A DNA stretch of 64,000 nt from Flavobacterium sp. HSC-61S13 (GCF_024171535.1 NZ_JALJZV010000001.1:62001-126000), one strand, 5' to 3'. Shown: positions 1 through 8,683, counted from the stretch's first letter. Notes: generated from the sequence alone by a model not told the origin. Translations and numbers: made by a program.

Positions 1-2
1 AA

Positions 3-254
3 GACCATATCCAGGCCGCTAATTCGATTTACAACAAGTATGGTCCCGCAACAGATCTGCGATTTGTTGGAACGACCAATGCCCGACAATTAAAATTTCA
101 TACCAAAGACAGAACCTACTTGATAGATGTTACAAAATTTAAAAGGAGAACAGCCCTGGTTTTGTTTGATGGGCAACGCAAGCCAATCATTGTTTATGAT
201 GTTGAGAAATACAATAAGATCGTTGACAAACACTTGAGCTCTCGGTATAAATAA
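3..254 (+). CDS. C-terminal part of an unknown protein (5' end off window)
   Basis: An open frame enters from the left edge and ends at TAA 252-254, giving the last 83 residues of a protein. The visible part is soluble and basic, without membrane segments; it ends in ...KHLSSRYK. Motifs such as VGTTNARQLKFHTKDR do not match a family I recognise. The codon pattern looks like real coding sequence and no start codon of its own is needed because it is truncated by the window. About 280 bases without a gene separate it from the next cluster. Confidence 0.6.
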   Translation, partial: DHIQAANSIYNKYGPATDLRFVGTTNARQLKFHTKDRTYLIDVTKFKRRTALVLFDGQRKPIIVYDVEKYNKIVDKHLSSRYK

Positions 255-533
255 GGTGCTTAACAATTACCGACACCATTCAATCTTGGAGTTTTACAAT
301 TTTAATGGTGCGATAAAAATGGTGAAGTCCAATTGAAAAGCATAAAGCAAAGCGATTTTATAAAATTATGATAAAGGATTTGTGCGTCTGTATGATCAAT
401 ATATTGTTTAATGGTTGTTAATTTGGAGTATATAGTGATTATCTATTAATTAGTTGTGATTATTAGTAAAAGTTATCTAAAAAAGATTACTTTCGCTGGC
501 TATTATAGTGTTAATAATTAAACAAAAAATTAA

Positions 534-989
534 ATGAAAAAAAGACTCTTTTTAATCACAGCTGCTGCTTTATTTGCTACATCAATGGTAACTGCAAAGG
601 CTAAAATTCCAGTTTGTTTCCCTTGTGAAACCATAGAAACCGTTCAAGAATTACCTACAGATTCTGAAATTCAGAAACTCATGGGACAAAAAGTCAACCT
701 ATCTTATCTCAATACGGAATATGGAGTTTTGGGGATGTCTGTTTGGAATAGCAATGGGAGGTTTGTGTTAAGTGATATTTCAAATAATACTTATTTTGAA
801 ATAGATGCTCCAACCGCTACTATATTGAAAGAAAAGCACGGTTTTGACATCGAAACGGCAGCAGATCCCTTAACTTTTTGGAAAAAAACCGGAGGGAAAT
901 TGGTGTTAGGACTAATAGTGGTCTTAATAATTTGGGGAAGTATTCCTTCAAAAAAGAAGGATGACTCTATTAAACCAACCAATATATAA
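534..989 (+). CDS. Hypothetical exported protein with a C-terminal membrane segment
   Basis: 151 residues. The N-terminus (MKKRLFLITAAALFATSMVTAKA) is a good Sec signal peptide. A CxxC pair (CFPC, about 29-32) follows closely, and one membrane helix lies near residues 121-136, with a lysine-rich end. This predicts a protein anchored in the inner membrane with a periplasmic domain of about 95 residues. It is the first gene of a three-gene cluster; the next gene starts 13 bases after its stop. Family not recognised. The longer downstream frame overlaps it, but that overlap disappears if the next gene starts at 1003. Confidence 0.75.
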   Translation: MKKRLFLITAAALFATSMVTAKAKIPVCFPCETIETVQELPTDSEIQKLMGQKVNLSYLNTEYGVLGMSVWNSNGRFVLSDISNNTYFEIDAPTATILKEKHGFDIETAADPLTFWKKTGGKLVLGLIVVLIIWGSIPSKKKDDSIKPTNI

Positions 990-1002
990 GCGATTAGTCC
1001 TT

Positions 1003-1701
1003 ATGAATCCATTATTTTTAATTCCAGTTGCGCTGTTAATTGCAGGTGTTTGTTTTATGATTTACATGAATAAAAAACACAAAGCGGTTAAGACAGAAAT
1101 TGATTTAGACGCAGAAAGAACCCGATACGATGTTTATAAAAAAGAATTGTTAGCTGACGATTTCTCACAATTAAAAACATGGATGAAGGATAAACCTATC
1201 GAGGCATTTACAACGGGCTCGATTCCTCAATCACTTGCCAATAAAATTCAGGAAATGGCAACGGAAGGCTTGAAAAACGTTGCGCTCTCTACGGTGGGGC
1301 TAAAGCTAAAAAACCTTGAAACCGACTGTTTTTGGGTATTAAGTGGAAACGATTTACATTTTTTTATTACCAATGCGCTTGGAGCGTTGGAAGAACATAT
1401 CGTATTTGATCATTTTCGAATTGAAGAAGCTAAAATGCAGTATGCAGGTGTTTTAAAACAACATTTAGGTGTGTATTTAAAGACATCAGAAGAATATTTA
1501 CCCCAAATTCATAGGCTTACGTTCCAAATTGACGGTGATACCTTATCGCTTGAGGTTCACGATAGACTAAGCTATGTACCAGATCCTACGGATATTTTAA
1601 ATTTAAAAAAACAATTTCTGACTCGTGCAAAATATCAAGTAGTGGGTGAGAAGTTCGTTGAAATAGTACAAGATAAGTTTCCTAATTTAAAAATAGTCTA
1701 A
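1003..1701 (+). CDS. Hypothetical membrane-anchored protein
   Basis: The frame is open from 961, but the ATG at 1003 is preferred: it lies just after the stop of the upstream gene, and the protein then begins directly with a membrane helix (MNPLFLIPVALLIAGVCFMI). That gives 232 residues. The rest is soluble and charged (about residues 25-232) and probably cytoplasmic, because the helix is followed by a Lys/His-rich stretch. No enzyme motif was found. The tight spacing (13 bases upstream, 8 downstream) suggests one operon with the exported protein before it and the DUF1266 protein after it. Confidence 0.75.
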   Translation: MNPLFLIPVALLIAGVCFMIYMNKKHKAVKTEIDLDAERTRYDVYKKELLADDFSQLKTWMKDKPIEAFTTGSIPQSLANKIQEMATEGLKNVALSTVGLKLKNLETDCFWVLSGNDLHFFITNALGALEEHIVFDHFRIEEAKMQYAGVLKQHLGVYLKTSEEYLPQIHRLTFQIDGDTLSLEVHDRLSYVPDPTDILNLKKQFLTRAKYQVVGEKFVEIVQDKFPNLKIV

Positions 1702-1709
1702 GCTTATTT

Positions 1710-2423
1710 ATGAGTGTTTTTTTTAAAATTATAAACGCCTTCAGAAGTATTAGGTTAAATACTAAAAAGGGTTTACAGGGAATGCCCTTAAATTATGTTT
1801 TAGTTAGTTCTATGTATGCTGAACAACAATCAGCCTATATTAATTCTTTTGAAACGGGACTTCGTAAATCTATTCTAAAGAAACTATTGGAGGATTATTG
1901 GCACATAGGGGATAAAAATGCAGCTGTGGAGACCCTCCTAGATTTACAAAATAGAAATGATGACACGTATATCAACGTAGTCTACGGTGCATGGGCAGTT
2001 AAAGACGACTATGTCGATTTTTTAAAGTCTAATTTGCCTGAAGAGGAAGACGCTTTTAAATATTATATAGGGATCTATCGGAAATTAAAAAATGTTGTAC
2101 CAGAATTAATAGAATTGGGTGTGATTAAAGAGTTTTCAGATCTGAAAACAATAAAGGATTCAGGCTGGAATTATGGTAGAGCTGCCTTTTTAGCGCGTTG
2201 TTGTTTTGAAATGGGGTATATATCAGAAGTAGAAATGCAGCAATATTTAGAAAATGGCTATTTAGGTTTAAAAAAATATTGTAAAACCTGGGAGGAATAT
2301 ACTATTAGTTATATTTTGGGCAGGGCAATTTGGAGCGGTGCTAACATTAGTGGAATGGTTCAAATTGCAGAGCATCTACTTCAGAATGAAAAAAGTCCAT
2401 TAAAAAGGAGGGCTTATATATAA
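1710..2423 (+). CDS. DUF1266 domain-containing protein
   Basis: 237 residues, soluble. The C-terminal half (about 85-230) has the pattern of the DUF1266 family (YbeR/YbeU type): a conserved region around SGWNYGRAAFLARCCFEMGYIS, a later WEEY and a GRAIW segment. The molecular role of DUF1266 is unknown; members often occur in accessory clusters next to small secreted or toxin-like genes. The N-terminus (about 1-25) is basic and amphipathic. It is the last gene of the cluster and is followed by a strong hairpin terminator. Family assignment is from memory of the pattern, not from a search. Confidence 0.65.
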   Translation: MSVFFKIINAFRSIRLNTKKGLQGMPLNYVLVSSMYAEQQSAYINSFETGLRKSILKKLLEDYWHIGDKNAAVETLLDLQNRNDDTYINVVYGAWAVKDDYVDFLKSNLPEEEDAFKYYIGIYRKLKNVVPELIELGVIKEFSDLKTIKDSGWNYGRAAFLARCCFEMGYISEVEMQQYLENGYLGLKKYCKTWEEYTISYILGRAIWSGANISGMVQIAEHLLQNEKSPLKRRAYI

Positions 2424-2481
2424 ATATTTTTGATTTATCGATAGTATATTCTAGACCCTTTTTTTAAAGGGTTTAAACAGT

Positions 2482-2520
2482 AAAAATGGCTTGGCTAGTA
2501 AAATACCAAGCCATTTTTTA
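2482..2520 (+). terminator. Rho-independent terminator after the DUF1266 cluster
   Basis: Perfect 8-bp arms TGGCTTGG (2487-2494) and CCAAGCCA (2506-2513) are flanked by AAAAA on the left and TTTTTTA on the right, so the stem extends to 13 bp and could work in both directions. Confidence 0.85.
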
Positions 2521-3410
2521 ATTTGTGCTTATGCGGTTTTTATAACCAATGATCTTGTTCTCGAAGCATTAAAATACCTTTCCCAATAGTGCAAGAATAT
2601 CAAGTCTATTCGGTGACGTTCCGGCGCGAGTCGTCTTGCATGGTCTGGATTAAATAAAAAAAACTCACATAGTACTTCCCTAAATTAGGTTGACCCTATT
2701 TTGAAAATTCAACCGAAAGTTACTAAATTGGAATTGATAACGGTCCTATTTCTAGGGACACTTACAACTGTTGGATAATAACAATATATTCTTTTGTCTT
2801 AATAAAAAGTAAATCCTTTTTAATAAATTTTTTTTTTATAAATGCGTCGTCTTGGTCTTCTCATATTAAATAGGACACCTCTTGAATAGTCAAGTAAAAT
2901 TATGAGACCTAGAATAATAATAATTTGAATTATAGCCATTTCTAAGTGCGGGTAATTGAAATGTACACAAATTGTAATTGAAATGTACATTTTGTATAAG
3001 TTTTGAAAGTGAAATTGGATAGGGACTAATTTCTTATTTATCAGTGTATTTGGTTAATAATACAAGATGTTAATGATTTCGTTTCTAGGTGCTTTGGGGC
3101 AACCCATGAGGTAATCTCATTAAAAATATTAAATGGTTTTGGGGTGTTTTGTAAGGAATATTTAAGTGGATAGGTAGGTGAGTTTTATATTGGAAAAGCT
3201 GTTATTTTTTCATCTATATTCTTTAAAATTAAGTTGTTATGTTTTGGCTGTGATGTAAGGTTTTTAAATAGTAGTAAACGATACAAAGCTGTGATGAATG
3301 TACATTTGATTTTTTATATAGTTTTTGACTTTTAATTCAGAAAAACCATATACTTCGGGGGGTTCAGACCTTTTAGTGTTTTTTGTGCATTTGATTTATC
3401 GTCTTATAAT
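2521..3410. other. Gene-free stretch with worn mobile-element traces
   Basis: About 890 bases with no convincing coding frame. It contains a GC-richer patch near 2610-2650, unlike its surroundings, and the pair of direct repeats described separately at 2952-2989. It ends where the degenerate acetyltransferase copy begins. It reads as decayed accessory DNA; nothing else can be supported. Confidence 0.5.
2952..2989. repeat. Tandem 16-bp direct repeats, possible IS21-type end remnant
   Basis: GTAATTGAAATGTACA occurs twice exactly, at 2952-2967 and 2974-2989, separated by 6 bases. IS21-family elements have terminal regions with multiple short direct repeats, and Bacteroidota members often have TGTACATTTCAATTAC-like units. 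No istA/istB genes are present here, so at most one end survives. The repeat is seen directly; the IS21 link is inferred. Confidence 0.45.
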
Positions 3411-3544
3411 TCTGACAATTGTATAAGAAATTCTTACATGTATATTCGTGCAATTTTTTAAATAAATAAAAATGGTGGCCAATAAATTAGATAATTCTAT
3501 CTAGTATTCTTTGAGTGAAACCCACAAAGATTTTGCGTTTGAAT
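3411..3544 (+). pseudogene. Truncated, stop-containing copy of the 5' end of the acetyltransferase gene at 55270
   Basis: This stretch aligns without large gaps to 55209-55342: the same leader (TCTGA.AATTGTATAAGAAAT) and the same start region. The ATG at 3472 opens M-V-A-N-K-L-D-N, matching M-E-S-N-K-L-D-N of the intact gene. The Trp codon of the intact copy has become TAG, and the frame continues YSLSETHKDFAFE before homology stops. Only about 25 codons remain, so it cannot make the enzyme. It marks the left edge of a duplicated segment whose right edge is at 6143-6422. Confidence 0.85.
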
Positions 3545-3673
3545 TTTCTCCCTTTTAAGATAAATTTTTCTTTCAGTCATGAAGAGAAGATAATCCTCAT
3601 CAGGCATGGTGACAAGTTTTACTAATAAAACCCATAACGTATATTCTTACAACAAATGGCAGCTATATTTTGC

Positions 3674-4630
3674 TCAATTATTTTGTTTTCCTAAAAACGT
3701 CTCAAGCTCTGCTACAATTCGTTTCGATTGAGTATGATGTAAATAATGAGAGCCGGGCAATAAAATTAGTTTACCCTTATCCACGCTGTTGGCTTGCTCT
3801 TGGTGCAGTTCCGTCCAGCCTTTGACAGCTGAGTTTTCGTCGGCAAATAATAATACCGGCAAATCCTGCGGGAAAGCTAGTTTTTGAGCATCTTTAAAAC
3901 TATTACTCAATGATGTTGCTTCTCTGTGCAAAGTATTGTTTCCAGTTACTTTCATCGTAATTAGGTGTTTTTGTTCAAAAAGGTGTACTTCTGATTCGTC
4001 TTTAGGTTTTTCGTCTCCAAAAAACTTTAAAAATGCACGCATTACACCTGTTTTGGCTAAAAAATCCAAAGGTGCCGAATTATAACCCGGCCAAGGTTGT
4101 TTTGGCACACTGGTATCAATACCTACAAAAGCGGTTGCTTTACCTGGATATTTGTTGATGTATGCTAAGCTGTAAAGCCCAGCAATGGAATGCCCCATTA
4201 ATATAAAACGATTTAGATTTAATTGCTCCACCACTTCGTGGATTTCTTCCGCCATATTATTCAAACTGCGTTCGCGATTTGTTTCACTGCTCAATCCATA
4301 ACCAAAAGGTTCAATCGTGATCACTGTATATTTTTTGTCTAATTCTTTGATTAATGGTTCAAAATCCAATCTTGGACTTGCCGTTCCAAATCCGGTAAGT
4401 AATACAATCGTGTCTGCACCGTGTCCATCTATTGTCGTATTTATTGTACCGTCAAAAACTTTTATTTTTTGACCATAATCTTCAATTTTATTGACTTCAC
4501 TGTTTAAATTGATTTGATGAATCACGAATGTCGTGATGAGTAGGATAGCGATTATCACTACAATTCCGATGATTGTTTTAAAGAATATTTTTGATATTCT
4601 CTTTATGAGCGAAGGACGGTTTTTATTCAT
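3674..4630 (-). CDS. Membrane-anchored alpha/beta-fold hydrolase
   Basis: 318 residues. One N-terminal membrane helix (about 18-38) is followed by an alpha/beta hydrolase domain (about 60-315). The oxyanion-hole region is LLTGFG (77-82), the nucleophile elbow is GHSIAG (146-151, Ser148) and the likely catalytic His is His295 in GSHYLHH near the end. The overall layout resembles esterases and lipases that act on unknown small substrates at the membrane. It stands alone on the minus strand, 111 bases after the MarR gene that is also on the minus strand, and may share its transcript. The substrate cannot be read from sequence. Confidence 0.85.
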   Translation of the reverse strand: MNKNRPSLIKRISKIFFKTIIGIVVIIAILLITTFVIHQINLNSEVNKIEDYGQKIKVFDGTINTTIDGHGADTIVLLTGFGTASPRLDFEPLIKELDKKYTVITIEPFGYGLSSETNRERSLNNMAEEIHEVVEQLNLNRFILMGHSIAGLYSLAYINKYPGKATAFVGIDTSVPKQPWPGYNSAPLDFLAKTGVMRAFLKFFGDEKPKDESEVHLFEQKHLITMKVTGNNTLHREATSLSNSFKDAQKLAFPQDLPVLLFADENSAVKGWTELHQEQANSVDKGKLILLPGSHYLHHTQSKRIVAELETFLGKQNN

Positions 4631-4741
4631 AACTAATAGTTTTTGTGACGTACTTAAAAATAAGCTATATTAAGCAATGAATTTTATTAATTAAGTATTC
4701 GATTTAATAATGCCATAATTTGAATCTTACTGTCAAATTTC

Positions 4742-5221
4742 TTAATTTGAGTGTTTTATCTGCAATACTCTTTGATAAAATGACTGCTCAGATAATTTGA
4801 TTTCTGCTTCATTGATTGCTTTTAGAAGGTTATTTTGAGTATTTGAAATTTCTGCTAAGACTTCAGCCATAATCTCCCAGATAGGTTTCATTTTTGTGAT
4901 TAAATTGTGTCCTTCTTTTGTTATATGGTACTTCCTTTTTCTTTGATCTTTACTATCTTTTTTCCAATCAATTAATTTCAGGCTTTCAATTTCTCTTAGT
5001 AAAGCTATTACAGATGGGTGTGAATAACCAATTTCATTTGCGATTTCAACTACGTTTACATTTTCCATTTTATAAATAGTGTAAATTACAGGAAACCATT
5101 TAAGTTCAAAATCGATTCCAAATTCTTTATAAATGAGAGCACCATCTTTTCTAATTTGTTCGCTAAGACGATGTAATCTAGAGGATAGCGCTAAGATTCC
5201 TGCTTGATTTAGTACATTCAT
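4742..5221 (-). CDS. MarR-family transcriptional regulator
   Basis: 159 residues. A winged-helix domain spans about residues 40-115, with the recognition helix region VEIANEIGYSHPSVIALLREIE and a basic wing (DSKDQRKRKYHIT). The flanking helices are those expected for MarR dimerisation. It starts only 2 bases after the stop of the upstream acetyltransferase, so the two are surely co-transcribed. MarR proteins usually repress their own operon; a perfect palindrome overlaps the promoter in front of the operon. The combination of an acetyltransferase and a MarR regulator is common, sometimes fused, in Bacteroidota. The inducer is unknown. Confidence 0.9.
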   Translation of the reverse strand: MNVLNQAGILALSSRLHRLSEQIRKDGALIYKEFGIDFELKWFPVIYTIYKMENVNVVEIANEIGYSHPSVIALLREIESLKLIDWKKDSKDQRKRKYHITKEGHNLITKMKPIWEIMAEVLAEISNTQNNLLKAINEAEIKLSEQSFYQRVLQIKHSN

Positions 5222-5223
5222 AT

Positions 5224-5715
5224 TTATTGGATGTTTAGATGATAAAAAACATTATCAGCATTCATTAAAGGAAATAAACGAGGAAGTTCTTCTTTGCCTA
5301 TTTGAGTAAAGTTGTTTCTTTCATAAAAATGCTGAGCTGCTTTAAATACAGTAATTGTACCTAAATATAAATTTGTTATATCATTTAAAATAGAATATGA
5401 TATTAGTTCATTTAGCAAGCACTGTGCAATTCCTAGTTCTTTACCGCGAAATTGTTCCTTCACAAACATTTTTCTAACAGCACCGGAGCTATTTTCAAAT
5501 TTAGCTAAGGCAATTGTTCCTACTAGTTCATCGTTGATAAAAGCTCCCCAGAAGTTGCCGCCCTTTTTTAAATAGTAATTTTCAATTTCAAAAAGATCTG
5601 GTTGATCTTCTATAGTTATGGCCGTATTAAATTCTTCTTTTTGTATTTTCAATATCAAATCAATTGCACGTTTCGAATAAGAATTGTCAATAGGTTTAAT
5701 GTTTATTGATACCAT
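5224..5715 (-). CDS. GNAT family N-acetyltransferase
   Basis: 163 residues from the ATG at 5715 (M-V-S-I-N-I-K-P). The frame stays open upstream to 5937, but that part is a hydrophobic AT-rich translation carrying the promoter and operator, so the shorter start is chosen. The GNAT core runs from about residue 50 to 160: beta strands around GAFINDELVGTIAL, the acetyl-CoA loop FRGKELGIAQ (pattern Q/R-x-x-G-x-G/A) and the final YERNNFTQIG segment. It transfers an acetyl group from acetyl-CoA to an unknown amine. It is first in an operon with the MarR gene. Confidence 0.87.
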   Translation of the reverse strand: MVSINIKPIDNSYSKRAIDLILKIQKEEFNTAITIEDQPDLFEIENYYLKKGGNFWGAFINDELVGTIALAKFENSSGAVRKMFVKEQFRGKELGIAQCLLNELISYSILNDITNLYLGTITVFKAAQHFYERNNFTQIGKEELPRLFPLMNADNVFYHLNIQ

Positions 5716-5739
5716 AAAAATATAGATTATAATTTCTAA

Positions 5740-5775
5740 TACAAATGTATTAAAAACTACGTAGCTAACTACGTA
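5740..5775 (-). promoter_or_regulatory. Promoter with overlapping palindromic operator for the acetyltransferase-marR operon
   Basis: On the minus strand TACATTTG (5742-5749) matches the Bacteroidota -7 box TAnnTTTG, 26 bases upstream of the ATG. Just upstream lies a perfect inverted repeat, TACGTAG-CTAA-CTACGTA (5758-5775), where the region between the -7 and -33 boxes would be. Such a site fits MarR autorepression by blocking RNA polymerase. The sequence features are seen; the binding is inferred. Confidence 0.65.
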
Positions 5776-6142
5776 TTTAAAATATGATTGTTTAAATAAA
5801 TAGAATATCAAGAATTGCGTTATTAAGCAATTAATTAAATCTATCAAAAATATGAAAATGCGAAGGATTGTATAAGGAATCTCTATTAAAAGTAATTGGA
5901 AATTGAAAAAAATTATAGAAGTTGATTTTCTGAACAAAATGAGTATTTTATGAAAAATGCAGCAGCTTTTTGTAATTCTACTTTTCAGAATTTAATTCCA
6001 AAAGTTATGAAATATATTTAGCTTTATCCATCTAAAAGGTATGGCTTATAAGCTGTATTTTAATGCATAAGGTCATCTGTCAAAAACATCTAAAAAGTTT
6101 CTTGAAATATCTATTATTTAGAATATAATATTTTTGTACTGA
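5776..6142. other. Gene-free stretch upstream of the acetyltransferase-marR operon
   Basis: The only open frame is the hydrophobic extension of the acetyltransferase frame, judged non-coding. Nothing else recognisable was seen up to the start of the repeat at 6143. Confidence 0.4.
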
Positions 6143-6422
6143 CAAATTCAGGACAAACAATTAAATATTTTTCATGTGTAATTTGGCAATAAAATTCTCG
6201 AGTAATTAGAACATATAGCTCTTTTTCGGATGAAATACTTACAAATCAAATGTTTTGAAGTACTGTCAAATTATGTTAGTTTTCTAGTAATGTATTAGTT
6301 TAAGGTATTGAGAGAATATTTATTATTTTACGATAAGACCTGCAAAGAAATGACAGTATAATTATTAAAATAAAGCAGTGTAAAGCGCCTACAAGATGCC
6401 TTGATCTGCAAATGAATAATAA
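6143..6422. repeat. Degenerate copy of the radC 3' region found at 57411-57689
   Basis: Nearly the same length as the second copy (280 versus 279 bases), with dispersed substitutions. The most conserved part is the last 40 bases: on the minus strand 6422-6389 reads YYSFADQGIL-stop, against YYSFADQGAL-stop of the intact RadC. Only these last codons of radC remain here. Together with 3411-3544 it brackets cargo that differs from that of the second copy. Confidence 0.8.
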
Positions 6423-7065
6423 TGTGGATTACATGATGTAGGTGAATATACAAATAAATACTATATACGTAGCGACTCCTTCGTACCTTTATGGCGTTGA
6501 GTTTGTGCTCTGATTCGGGACAAAATTTTTCAAGAAGTGATTTTGGCATGAAAGTGCAAGTAATATGATCAGGACTTTTGAAAGATTGGGATAGGTTGTA
6601 AAAAATAAAAAACCTATAACTCATAGAGAGTTATAGGTTTTGTGTGGTTATGTGCTTTTTGGATTAACACGGTATTTCTTAAAATGTGGAGGAGATGGGA
6701 AACACACCTATTCTCTCAATACCCTATAAACACTGGGAATATACCTACTTAATAATACCTTTGCCACGAACTTTCCACGGCTAAATACCTATGATTTTTC
6801 GAGATTAAATTCTTAAATTTTTATATGATAAAACAATTTAATTCATCTATACCAAAAGTAGTTAATTTTTTAATAGATGTGCAATTTTAATTTGGAGAAT
6901 TTTTCTTTATAAAGCAGGATTACATTTAAATTATGTCGAGACTAGTATAAGATTATTGATCAAATTCAGGAAAATTATTTGTTTATATAAGAGAAATACT
7001 ACACTACACACTATATTTTAAATAAACTATTTATTGGATTTAGAGGTGTCCTAAAAAGGGAAAGC
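6423..7065. other. Gene-free stretch next to the radC remnant
   Basis: About 640 bases. Apart from the hairpin at 6609-6641 no feature or convincing coding frame was found. A frame on the minus strand (to 6624) crosses the radC remnant and is a chance opening. The sequence after 6660 is AT-rich and featureless. Confidence 0.45.
6609..6641. terminator. Long hairpin, orphan bidirectional terminator
   Basis: 14-bp arms AAAACCTATAACTC (6609-6622) and GAGTTATAGGTTTT (6628-6641) with a 5-base loop and A/T flanks. No intact gene ends here, so it probably outlived the gene it served. Confidence 0.6.
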
Positions 7066-7173
7066 CTAGATAAGTGAAGATGTATTACCAGGAGTACTTT
7101 TATTGTCTCTTTGACGTTTATGTGGTTCACCTGTTGATTTAGCAATTCTTTTTGGATCATGTTTGATTGCCAT
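7066..7173 (-). CDS. Possible 35-residue small protein
   Basis: An ATG at 7173 opens a short, very basic, hydrophilic frame (MAIKHDPKRIAKSTGEPHKR...) that ends at TAG 7068-7066. It lies 16 bases after the stop of the WG-repeat gene, on the same strand, so it could be co-transcribed. Composition is not random for this AT-rich DNA, but there is no family match. It could also be the start of a gene cut short. Confidence 0.35.
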   Translation of the reverse strand: MAIKHDPKRIAKSTGEPHKRQRDNKSTPGNTSSLI

Positions 7174-7189
7174 GGCATAATAAGTTTTT

Positions 7190-8065
7190 TTAATGTTTTG
7201 GAATAATTTTTTGTCCATTTTTATTTAAATAATGAATGCCTCCTCCAAAATGGAACGAACCATAAAAAACTATCAATTCTCCTTGAAATCCCATATAGCA
7301 ATGCATTGGTATTTCAATTAATATTTTTCCATCTTCATCTATAATTGCATCTAAAAAATAATCATTAGCAATTTCAAATTCACGTTTATTAATTCTTACT
7401 GCGCAAACACCATTCTCAAATTGATCTACCAAATAATATTTAGGTTCAATAATAATATTATTTAAGCTGTCTTTAAAACCAAAAAGTTCGTTTTCTTTAA
7501 ATGCTACATATTTATCAGATTTAAATTCGATCTTACTTTTTATTATGGAACTATCCTCTTTTCTAGAATTGTATACCTCAACACGCGAAAATAAACTTGT
7601 AGAAACTCTTTCTCCCTTTGTATTTATTGGATAAAAATTCCCATATTTTATATCAGTCACATATGCTATTCCTTTTTTGAACTCACCTTGGGCGTCTTTC
7701 CACGATTTACGGAATTCATTATGTCCTTTTTTATTTACAAACCAATGTTTTTTGAAGTTTGTGATTATAGCAAACCCTTCACTAAATTCTGTTTGCGGAG
7801 AATTATTTTTAATTCCGAATACTTTGTTTCCTAGGGTATCTATAAAAATCCATTTGTAGTCTTTTTTAGTGACTTTTTTAGAAACATAGCAAAGTCCCTC
7901 GCTAAACTCGCCGACAATTAGATATTTAGCTTTTATTATAATTTTTCCTTTTTTATCCATAAATCCAAATTTACCATTATCAGATTGGAATTTATAAAGT
8001 CCATTTCCTTGTCCAAAGCAAAGACTAGAAACTAAAGTTAAAACTAAAATTATTGTTGTTCTCAT
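7190..8065 (-). CDS. WG-repeat-containing exported protein
   Basis: 291 residues. The signal peptide is MRTTIILVLTLVSSLCFGQ, with likely cleavage near residue 19. The mature part is built of WG-type repeats, for example GKFGFMDKKGKIIIKAKY...FSEGLCYVS (about 30-65), then copies around IFIDTLGNKVFG, FVNKKGH, FGFKDSLNNIIIEPKY...FENGVCAV and a last one ending YLNKNGQKIIPKH. These repeats are thought to form beta-rich, probably propeller- or solenoid-like structures at the cell surface or in the periplasm; no enzymatic function is known. It stands alone apart from the tiny frame after it. Confidence 0.85.
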   Translation of the reverse strand: MRTTIILVLTLVSSLCFGQGNGLYKFQSDNGKFGFMDKKGKIIIKAKYLIVGEFSEGLCYVSKKVTKKDYKWIFIDTLGNKVFGIKNNSPQTEFSEGFAIITNFKKHWFVNKKGHNEFRKSWKDAQGEFKKGIAYVTDIKYGNFYPINTKGERVSTSLFSRVEVYNSRKEDSSIIKSKIEFKSDKYVAFKENELFGFKDSLNNIIIEPKYYLVDQFENGVCAVRINKREFEIANDYFLDAIIDEDGKILIEIPMHCYMGFQGELIVFYGSFHFGGGIHYLNKNGQKIIPKH

Positions 8066-8190
8066 AGAATTTAGTATAATAATAGGTTATATTTGAGTAT
8101 TATCAAACCTACGTCGAGCAAAACCTCTGATAGCTTTTATCAAATTAAGGAAAGTTGCTATATAACCTTGGTCAACAAACTCTAATATAA

Positions 8191-8611
8191 TGTTTTGTTT
8201 TTAGGGAAGCCTACAATTTTACTTCGACAAAAACAGAGTTTATGCAAAGTAAGATTAAAAAGCTTGAGTCAGAAGTCAAATATTTTAAAAATCTTTCAGA
8301 TAGTTTGAGGATATCAAATAATCCGAAAAAAGGCCAATGATAATATTAAATTATCAGATTTAGAAAACAAATTGGAAAATCTAAATAAGATAATTTTAGA
8401 TAATCCAGAAAAAGTACTTTCGATACCTTTACTCAAAAATGAAATCCAACATTTGAAAGATCAAAATGAAAAAGATGGTAAGGTGCTAAAAGTAGAAATT
8501 GCTAGAGCTTATGATACAAATAAATGGATAATTGGATTAGTGTGTACTATGTTAGTAAGTATTATTGCTTTAAATATAAGTAATTTATTAGCGAAGAGTA
8601 AAAAGGATTAG
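8191..8611 (+). pseudogene. Broken gene for a coiled-coil protein with a C-terminal membrane anchor
   Basis: Two frames join into one plausible protein. The first is open from 8191 without a proper start and carries coding-like sequence (EAYNFTSTKTEF, ATG at 8242, then KIKKLESEVKYFKNLSDSL) until TGA 8338-8340. The second takes over at the AAAAAA run near 8326-8331 (ANDNIKLSDLENKLENLNK...) and ends at 8611. Together they give a heptad-rich coil of about 90 residues and a C-terminal membrane helix (WIIGLVCTMLVSIIALNI). The join needs a one-base shift, and the 5' part seems to be missing. Function unknown. Confidence 0.55.
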
Positions 8612-8683
8612 AGATAGATAAAAATTGTAGTATTAATTGATTATTGGCAAGATTCAAATTGCTATAACTCACAGTAAAATAAA

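Noticed and set aside
961-1002. Upstream start for the second gene of the first cluster
   Set aside because: It would overlap the preceding gene, and the natural N-terminal helix begins at the ATG at 1003.
5716-5937. N-terminal extension of the acetyltransferase frame with a hydrophobic, membrane-like sequence
   Set aside because: It carries the -7 box and the palindromic operator and has the composition of translated AT-rich spacer; the GNAT domain starts well at 5715.
6328-6624. 98-codon minus-strand open frame
   Set aside because: It crosses the radC remnant out of its true frame and a hairpin; no protein-like pattern.
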